Shown here piece by piece: positions 23,816 through 29,188 of a stretch of 29,188 bases of DNA. Positions within the stretch are counted from its first letter, which is position 1. The number at the start of each line of letters is the position of its first letter. The stretch is taken from positions 1-29,188 of the forward strand of contig JBJHDM010000043.1 of assembly GCA_050486545.1 (NCBI GenBank), written 5' to 3'. This stretch comes from DAOMNN01 sp050486545. Its GTDB lineage: Bacteria; Pseudomonadota; Gammaproteobacteria; Burkholderiales; Rhodocyclaceae. A program made the translations under genes and the position numbers. The notes beneath the pieces were generated by a model, which was given only the letters and a program-made list of their open reading frames with translations, did not search any database and had not been told where the DNA came from.

Positions 23816-23875
23816 TATCACTAACGGCAACAGGGGATTTCCCAAACGGGGCGTGCTGTGGTTCAATTGCCCCCC

Positions 23876-24502
23876 ATGCTCGAAGCCAAAGATCTTGCCT
23901 GCCTGAAGGGCGACCGCCTGCTTTTTCGCGGGCTCGACCTGTGCCTTCCGGCCGGCGAGATGCTGCGGGTGGCCGGACCCAACGGGGTCGGCAAGACCAG
24001 CCTGCTGCGGATCCTGTGTGGGCTCGCGATGCAGGAGTATGGCCACGTTCGCTGGCAGGGGCTCGATATTCGCAAGGAGCGTGAAAGCTTTCACCGTGCG
24101 TTGCTCTATCTCGGCCATGCCCCCGCGCTCAACGATTTGCTGACCCCGCTCGAGAACCTTCGCTTTGCGTGTGCCTCGGGTGGGGACGACCCCGGTGAGG
24201 CGGCGTGCATCGAAGCACTTGGCCGCATCGGCCTTGGAGGGCAGGTCGATCTGCCCGCCCGGGTGCTGTCGCAGGGGCAGCGCCGCCGTGTTGGTCTGGC
24301 CCGCCTGTTCCTGTCCACGTCCCGTCCGTTCTGGGTGCTCGACGAGCCCTTCACCGCCCTGGATGTGGTGGCCGTGGCGGATCTTGCCGGGACGCTTTCG
24401 GCGCATTGCGATGGCGGCGGGATCGTGATTCTCACGACCCACCAGGATGCGCCCTTCGCAAGACCGCCGTCCGTGCTCGATCTAGCCGAGGTGGCCTGTT
24501 GA
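23876..24502 (+). CDS. ccmA: CcmA, haem exporter ATPase
   Basis: The ABC ATPase of the CcmABCD complex, 208 residues from the ATG at 23876. Walker A is GPNGVGKTS (34-42), the signature is LSQGQRRRVGLARL, Walker B is FWVLDEPFTALD and the H-loop is TTHQ. ATP hydrolysis releases holo-CcmE from CcmC. The product then begins MLEAKDLACLKGD, as CcmA proteins usually do, but no ribosome site is visible there. A GTG at 23858 with a GGGG before it would add six residues. The stop overlaps ccmB (TTGA). Confidence 0.94.
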   Translation: MLEAKDLACLKGDRLLFRGLDLCLPAGEMLRVAGPNGVGKTSLLRILCGLAMQEYGHVRWQGLDIRKERESFHRALLYLGHAPALNDLLTPLENLRFACASGGDDPGEAACIEALGRIGLGGQVDLPARVLSQGQRRRVGLARLFLSTSRPFWVLDEPFTALDVVAVADLAGTLSAHCDGGGIVILTTHQDAPFARPPSVLDLAEVAC

Positions 24503-25176
24503 AGGGATTGCTCGGGCCGTTTCTGGCAGTGTTGCGTCGTGATCTGATGCTCGCGTGGCGAGGGCGGGCAGATGTGCTCGTCACGCTCGCCTTCTTCGTC
24601 ATCGTCGTGTGCCTGTTTCCTTTCGGCGTCGGGGCGGAAACCAACCAGTTGCGTGCGATCGCCCCCGGTGTCCTGTGGGTGGCGGCACTGCTGTCGACGC
24701 TACTTTCGTTGCATCGATTGTTCGCGCAGGATCACGCCGACGGAACCCTGGAGCAGTTGTTGCTGTCTCCGGAACCGACGGCACTGTGGGTGACGGCAAA
24801 GGTGACGGCACACTGGATCGTCACGGGTCTGCCCCTGGTGCTGGCTGCGCCGGGATTGGCGCTGCTGTTTGACGTGGAACAAGGCGCACTCGGGGTGCTT
24901 ACGCTATCGTTGGCCTTGGGTTCGCCGATCCTTGCCCTGCTGGGTGCGGTCGGTGCGGCGCTGACCCTCGGCCTGCGGGGTGGGGGAGTGTTGCTGGCCC
25001 TGCTGGTACTCCCCCTGTTCGTCCCGGTGCTGATCTTCGGCGCCGGTTCGGTGGATTCCCATCTCGGGGGGACCGGCGCAACCGCCCACCTGCTGCTGCT
25101 CGGGGGTGGTTTGCTCGGTGCATTGGCGCTGGCCCCTTTTGCCTGCGCCGCTGCGCTCAGGATTGCGATCGAATGA
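24499..25176 (+). CDS. ccmB: CcmB, membrane subunit of the haem-release ABC complex
   Basis: A 225-residue protein with six predicted membrane helices. The CcmB features are VLRRDLMLAWR near the start, FGVGAETNQLRAIAPGVLWVAALLSTLLSLHRLF and DHADGTLEQLLLSPEP (each read as parts), and the late VPVLIFGAG. It is the permease partner of CcmA. TTG at 24499 overlaps the ccmA stop by four bases and gives the usual CcmB length; the first downstream ATG would remove the conserved N-terminus. Its stop overlaps ccmC (ATGA). Confidence 0.93.
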   Translation: MKGLLGPFLAVLRRDLMLAWRGRADVLVTLAFFVIVVCLFPFGVGAETNQLRAIAPGVLWVAALLSTLLSLHRLFAQDHADGTLEQLLLSPEPTALWVTAKVTAHWIVTGLPLVLAAPGLALLFDVEQGALGVLTLSLALGSPILALLGAVGAALTLGLRGGGVLLALLVLPLFVPVLIFGAGSVDSHLGGTGATAHLLLLGGGLLGALALAPFACAAALRIAIE

Positions 25177-25952
25177 TGACAGAAAACCTCGAACGGGCGG
25201 AACGCAGTCGCAGCCTCATGCGATTCTCGTCTCCCCAAGTCTTTTACCCGGTGGCGGGGACGCTGGCGCCGTGGTTCGCGGCCGTGGCCGCGGTCCTGAC
25301 CGTGGTCGGCCTTTGGATCGGCTTCTTCGTCGCGCCGACCGATTTCCAGCAGGGAGAGGTCTATCGGGTGATCTTCATTCATGTGCCTGCCGCATGGATG
25401 TCGATGCTCATCTACCTCGTCATGGCCTTCTGGGCGGCTGTCGGGCTGGTCCTGAACACGCGCCTGTCGTTCATGATGGCGCAGGCGCTCGCGCCGACCG
25501 GTGCGATGTTCTGTTTCGTCGCCTTGTGGACCGGCGCGCTGTGGGGCAAGCCGACCTGGGGAACCTACTGGGTCTGGGATGCCCGGCTGACCTCGCAATT
25601 GCTGCTGCTGTTCCTGTACTTCGGTTTCATCGCGTTGACGCAGGCGATCGAGGATTCGCGCCGGGCCGACCGTGCCGGGGCGATCATCGCTCTGGTCGGG
25701 GCGATCAACGTGCCCATCATCTATTTCTCGGTCAACTGGTGGAACACGCTTCACCAGGGGGCATCGGTGAGTCTCACCCGTGCGCCGTCGATGGCGACGA
25801 CGATGCTCACCGGCATGTTGGTCATGGCCTTGGCGGCATGGGCCTACACGTTCGCCGTGTCGTTCTGGCGCGTGCGTTCGCTGATCCTGGAGCGTGAGCG
25901 CCACACCGACTGGGTCGCTGCCGAACTTGCCGCACAGGAGGGCCGGGCATGA
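25173..25952 (+). CDS. ccmC: CcmC, haem-handling membrane protein
   Basis: The 259-residue haem-handling protein has six membrane helices and the periplasmic tryptophan-rich motif WGTYWVWDARLTS, with histidines in the flanking loops (FIHVPAAWMS and WWNTLHQGAS). CcmC presents haem to CcmE and forms the covalent histidine adduct. The start overlaps ccmB. A second ATG immediately follows (25176). The length and motif order match proteobacterial CcmC. Confidence 0.96.
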   Translation: MMTENLERAERSRSLMRFSSPQVFYPVAGTLAPWFAAVAAVLTVVGLWIGFFVAPTDFQQGEVYRVIFIHVPAAWMSMLIYLVMAFWAAVGLVLNTRLSFMMAQALAPTGAMFCFVALWTGALWGKPTWGTYWVWDARLTSQLLLLFLYFGFIALTQAIEDSRRADRAGAIIALVGAINVPIIYFSVNWWNTLHQGASVSLTRAPSMATTMLTGMLVMALAAWAYTFAVSFWRVRSLILERERHTDWVAAELAAQEGRA

Positions 25953-26164
25953 TGGAATGGGAATCCTGGCGCGCCTTCTGGGACATGGGCGGAGCGGCCA
26001 TGTTCGTGTGGGGCAGCTATCTGGTTACGGCCGTGCTCGTCGCCATGGAACTCATCCTGGTGTTGCGCCGTCGTAGGGATACCGTACGCCGCCTGCTGCG
26101 GCTGCGCCGCGTTGCTCCGGTGGGCAATGGCGGACGACGTGCGAATGAGGAGATCTTCGAATGA
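25949..26164 (+). CDS. ccmD: CcmD, small haem-exporter membrane protein
   Basis: This 71-residue protein has one membrane helix (about 16-38) followed by a basic tail (LRRRRDTVRRLLRLRR). The WESWRAFWDMGGAAMFVWGSY start is typical of CcmD, which stabilises the CcmABC-CcmE complex and is needed to release haem-loaded CcmE. Overlaps of four bases with both ccmC and ccmE (ATGA each) confirm the reading. Its C-terminal extension after the basic stretch is poorly conserved in the family. Confidence 0.9.
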   Translation: MMEWESWRAFWDMGGAAMFVWGSYLVTAVLVAMELILVLRRRRDTVRRLLRLRRVAPVGNGGRRANEEIFE

Positions 26165-26607
26165 AACCCCGTAGCAAACGACTGGTGCTGCTCGGCAGCG
26201 CACTGACGCTGCTGGTCGGCGCGGTGGTGCTCGTGCTCACCGCCTTCCAGCAGAATCTGGTGTTCTTCCATACCCCGACCGAAGTCGCCGAAGGCAAGGC
26301 CCCGATCGAGCGTGCTTTCCGTATCGGTGGCCTGGTCGAGGAAGGGTCGATCCAGCGGGAGGCCGACGGGCTGACCGTGAGCTTCGCGATCACCGATACC
26401 GCGCGGGCGATTCCGGTGACCTACCGCGGTTCGTTGCCGGCCATGTTCCAGGAGGGGAAGGGCGCCGTCGTCCAGGGCAGGCTCGGTCCGGACGGGCTGT
26501 TCGAAGCGTCCGAAGTGCTTGCCAAGCATGACGAGAACTATATGCCGGTCGAAGCGCAGTACGCGATCGACCAAGCCCATCAAGCGGCCAGTACGGTGCA
26601 GCAGTGA
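26161..26607 (+). CDS. ccmE: CcmE, haem chaperone
   Basis: A 148-residue periplasmic haem carrier with one N-terminal membrane anchor (about 8-28) and an OB-fold body. The haem-binding histidine is H123 in LAKHDENYMP, with the conserved tyrosine Y127 after it. CcmE takes haem from CcmC and gives it to CcmF/H for ligation to CXXCH proteins such as NapB and NapC. It is overlapped at both ends by neighbouring ccm genes, so it is co-translated with them. Confidence 0.96.
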   Translation: MKPRSKRLVLLGSALTLLVGAVVLVLTAFQQNLVFFHTPTEVAEGKAPIERAFRIGGLVEEGSIQREADGLTVSFAITDTARAIPVTYRGSLPAMFQEGKGAVVQGRLGPDGLFEASEVLAKHDENYMPVEAQYAIDQAHQAASTVQQ

Positions 26608-28580
26608 TCGGCGAAATCGGACATTTCGCGCTGATCCTGGCGCTGATTCTGTCGCTGGTGCAGGCGACAGTCCCGATGATCGGCGCCCATCGCAATCGCA
26701 TCGCGCTCATGGCGGTCGGGCGGCCCGCGGCGCAGGGGCAATTGCTGTTCATCGTCGTTTCGTACCTCTGCCTGACCTGGGCCTTCATCACCAGCGATTT
26801 CTCGGTGCGGCTGGCGGCCAGCCATTCGCATACGGCCACGCCGCTGATCTACAAGATCACCGGCGTCTGGGGCAACCACGAGGGTTCGCTGCTGCTGTGG
26901 GCGATGACGCTGTCGATCTGGACCGTAGCGGTCACGATCTTCAGCCGCAACCTGCCCGAAGCCTTCATGGCGCGGGTGCTGGGCGTGCTCGGCTGGGTCA
27001 GCGCAGGCTTCATCTCCTTCACGCTGTTTACGTCCAACCCGTTCGAGCGCCTCCTGCCAGCCGTGGCCGAAGGCCGTGACCTGAATCCGCTGCTGCAGGA
27101 TCCAGGCATGATCATTCACCCGCCGCTGCTGTACATGGGTTACGTCGGCTTCTCGGTCGCGTTCGCGTTCGCGATCGCCGCGCTGCTGACCGGTCGCCTG
27201 GATGCGGCCTGGGCGCGCTGGTCGCGTCCCTGGACCACGGTGGCCTGGGTATTCCTCACCGCCGGCATCGCGGTCGGGTCGGGCTGGGCCTATTACGAAC
27301 TGGGTTGGGGCGGCTGGTGGTTCTGGGATCCCGTCGAAAACGCCTCGTTCATGCCGTGGCTGCTCGGCACCGCACTGATGCACTCGCTGGCCGTCACCGA
27401 GAAGCGCGGTGCGTTCCGTAGCTGGACGATCATGCTCGCGATCGGGGCGTTTTCGCTGTCGTTGCTGGGGACCTTCCTCGTGCGTTCGGGTGTGATCACC
27501 TCGGTGCACGCGTTTGCCGTCGATCCGGCCCGAGGGTTGTACATTCTTGCCTTGCTGGTGCTGGTCATCGGCGTGTCGCTGGTGTTGTTCGCGTGGCGCG
27601 CGCCGAAGCTCTCGGGTGGGGGCAGCTTCGACCTCGTGTCACGGGATTCGAGCCTGCTCGCCAACAACGTCCTGCTCGCGGTGGTCACCGGAGCCGTACT
27701 GCTCGGCACGCTGTATCCCCTGTTTCTCGACGCGCTGAATCTCGGCAAGATCTCGGTCGGGCCGCCGTACTTCGAGATGGTCTTCGTGCCGTTGATGGTG
27801 CCGGTCGTGTTCCTGATGGTGATTGCACCGTTCATCCGCTGGAAGAGCGATGCCGTGCAGCGATTCGGCCGCAGGCTGGCGCCGGCGCTGGTTGTCAGCA
27901 TCGCACTCGGCTTCGGTACGGCATTCGTCATAGACCATGTTACCTGGCGCACGGTGCTCGGGCTGAGCCTGGCCGCCTGGGTCCTGATCGGCAGCGCCCA
28001 GTTGCTGGTGGCGCGGTTGGGCGAGCGGCCCGGCGCGGCGCTCACGGCACGGCTGCGCGGTATACCCGGTGCCTGGTGGGGGATGTGGACCGCGCACCTG
28101 GGTGTGGGAATCTTCATCATCGGCGTAACGATGATCGGCAGCCTCGAGTCGCATGTCGACATGCGCATGCGGGCGGGCCAAACCGCCGATTTCGCTGGCC
28201 ATACCTTCACCTTCCGGGGTGTGCAGGGGGTCGACGGCCCCAATTTCGAAGCGGCCCGCGCGACGATCGACGTGCATCGCGGCGAGCGCCGGATCACGAC
28301 GATGACGCCGGAGAAGCGCTTCTACGTCGCACACCAGATGCCGATGACGCAGATCGCGCTCCACGTGCGTCCGCTGCGCGACCTGTACGTGGCGCTCGGC
28401 GACCAGCTCGAGGACGGCAGCTGGATCGTGAGCCTGCACCACAAGCCGTTCATCAGCTGGATCTGGCTCGGTTGCATCCTGATGGGGCTGGGCGGTCTTT
28501 TCGCCGCAGGCGACCGGCGCTACCGCCGTCTGGCCGAGCGCAGCGCGCCGGCCGGTGCGGCGACGGCAAACATGGACTGA
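26604..28580 (+). CDS. ccmF: CcmF, cytochrome c haem lyase subunit
   Basis: The 658-residue protein has about fifteen membrane helices. It carries the WWD motif GGWWFWDPVENASFMPW and conserved histidines (including WGNHEGS, PGMIIHPPLLYMGY and the late LHHKPFISWIW). The C-terminal region has an extracytoplasmic domain (about 510-610). CcmF transfers haem from CcmE to the apocytochrome with CcmH and related proteins. GTG at 26604 overlaps the ccmE stop (GTGA), so the start is clear. Confidence 0.97.
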   Translation: MIGEIGHFALILALILSLVQATVPMIGAHRNRIALMAVGRPAAQGQLLFIVVSYLCLTWAFITSDFSVRLAASHSHTATPLIYKITGVWGNHEGSLLLWAMTLSIWTVAVTIFSRNLPEAFMARVLGVLGWVSAGFISFTLFTSNPFERLLPAVAEGRDLNPLLQDPGMIIHPPLLYMGYVGFSVAFAFAIAALLTGRLDAAWARWSRPWTTVAWVFLTAGIAVGSGWAYYELGWGGWWFWDPVENASFMPWLLGTALMHSLAVTEKRGAFRSWTIMLAIGAFSLSLLGTFLVRSGVITSVHAFAVDPARGLYILALLVLVIGVSLVLFAWRAPKLSGGGSFDLVSRDSSLLANNVLLAVVTGAVLLGTLYPLFLDALNLGKISVGPPYFEMVFVPLMVPVVFLMVIAPFIRWKSDAVQRFGRRLAPALVVSIALGFGTAFVIDHVTWRTVLGLSLAAWVLIGSAQLLVARLGERPGAALTARLRGIPGAWWGMWTAHLGVGIFIIGVTMIGSLESHVDMRMRAGQTADFAGHTFTFRGVQGVDGPNFEAARATIDVHRGERRITTMTPEKRFYVAHQMPMTQIALHVRPLRDLYVALGDQLEDGSWIVSLHHKPFISWIWLGCILMGLGGLFAAGDRRYRRLAERSAPAGAATANMD

Positions 28581-28587
28581 GGGTGTC

Positions 28588-29121
28588 ATGAAGGCGAAAT
28601 TCCTGATCCCGTTGGTCCTGTTTCTGGCTCTTGCCGGTTTTCTCGGCTATGGCCTGACGCTCAATCCCAGCGTCGTGCCTTCTCCCTTGATCGACAGGCC
28701 CGCACCCGAGTTTCGCCTGAGCAGGCTCGGTGCGCCGGATGAGCAGTTCGGTTCGGCGGACATGCGCGGGCAGGTCTGGCTGCTCAACGTCTGGGCGTCC
28801 TGGTGCGTATCGTGCCGCCAGGAACACCCCCTTCTCGTCGAGTTGAACCGGGGTGGGGTGATTCCGGTCGTCGGCTTGAACTACAAGGACGAAAGCCGTG
28901 ATGCGCTCGCCTACCTGCGCGACCATGGGGATCCCTATGCCGTCATCGTCGCCGATCCGGATGGACGTGTCGGGATCGACTATGGGGTATACGGCACGCC
29001 GGAAACCTTCCTGATCGATCGCGAAGGAGTGATCCGATACAAGCATATCGGTCCGATCACGCGTGACACGGTCCGGAACATCCTCCTGCCGAAGATTGCG
29101 GAGCTCTCCCGTGCAAGCTGA
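28588..29121 (+). CDS. ccmG: CcmG/DsbE, membrane-anchored thiol:disulphide oxidoreductase
   Basis: The 177-residue thioredoxin-fold protein has one N-terminal membrane anchor (4-24) and active site WCVSC at residues 72-76. Flanking LLNVWASWC and the later GVYGTPETFLIDREG (the cis-proline loop) are typical. It reduces the disulphide in the CXXCH of apocytochromes before haem ligation, taking electrons from a DsbD-type protein. It starts seven bases after ccmF and overlaps ccmH. Confidence 0.95.
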   Translation: MKAKFLIPLVLFLALAGFLGYGLTLNPSVVPSPLIDRPAPEFRLSRLGAPDEQFGSADMRGQVWLLNVWASWCVSCRQEHPLLVELNRGGVIPVVGLNYKDESRDALAYLRDHGDPYAVIVADPDGRVGIDYGVYGTPETFLIDREGVIRYKHIGPITRDTVRNILLPKIAELSRAS

Positions 29122-29188
29122 TTCCCTGTTGCATCGGCCGATGCGAATCATGCTGGCTCTGCTGGCCGGCCTCTTTCTTGCGTTTCCC
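29111..29188 (+). CDS. ccmH: CcmH/CycL N-terminus (3' end outside window)
   Basis: An open frame runs to the end of the window. GTG at 29111 overlaps the ccmG stop by 11 bases; an ATG at 29141 gives a compact signal peptide (MRIMLALLAGLFLAFP). A hydrophobic export signal right after ccmG is what is expected of CcmH (CycL), the redox partner that holds the apocytochrome for CcmF. The catalytic LRCXXC motif is beyond the window, so the name rests on order and signal peptide alone. Confidence 0.6.
   Translation, partial: MQADSLLHRPMRIMLALLAGLFLAFP

Overview
The window is about 29.2 kb of GC-rich, densely coding chromosomal DNA from a Gram-negative proteobacterium. RND efflux pumps with periplasmic adaptors, a periplasmic nitrate reductase (Nap) and a System I cytochrome c maturation (Ccm) operon require a periplasm and a respiratory chain. 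The NarX/NarL-type pair and the overall gene style point to a facultatively denitrifying beta- or gammaproteobacterium. A Rhodocyclales-like (Azoarcus/Thauera-type) host is my guess, not something the sequence proves. Nearly all genes are on the + strand, many joined by 4-base stop/start overlaps. No tRNA, rRNA, insertion sequence, CRISPR array or phage gene was seen, and no gap between genes exceeds about 180 bases.

Region 1 (1-1716): the 3' end of a NarX-type sensor kinase, a NarL-type response regulator and a DUF2520/Rossmann protein, joined by ATGA overlaps. Region 2 (1778-11813): two complete RND adaptor/pump pairs. The first is preceded by its TetR regulator with a 6-3-6 inverted repeat upstream. 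The second is preceded by a near-exact match to the E. coli AcrR operator lying across a good promoter, and is followed by an AcrR/TtgR-type regulator. Neither operon includes an outer-membrane channel gene. A lone minus-strand gene for a membrane-anchored protein of unknown function (11820-12494) closes this part.

Region 3 (12674-17386) is the most unusual part. It holds a PII-like protein, a DUF1538 membrane protein with a clear internal duplication, a second PII-like protein, a two-CBS-domain protein and a Kef-type CPA2 cation/proton antiporter with TrkA domains. The first three genes are welded by TTGA and GTGA overlaps. I read it as a ligand-gated ion-transport module in which small nucleotide-sensor-like proteins control a poorly characterised transporter.

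Region 4 (17387-29188) is respiratory: napFDAGHBC, a strong hairpin terminator, then ccmABCDEFG and the first codons of ccmH. An FNR-like site sits exactly 41.5 bases upstream of the start predicted from a good -10 box before napF. Ccm attaches the haems needed by NapB and NapC, and NarXL upstream may supply nitrate control, so the nap and ccm blocks form a coherent nitrate-respiration region in the same order as in E. coli.
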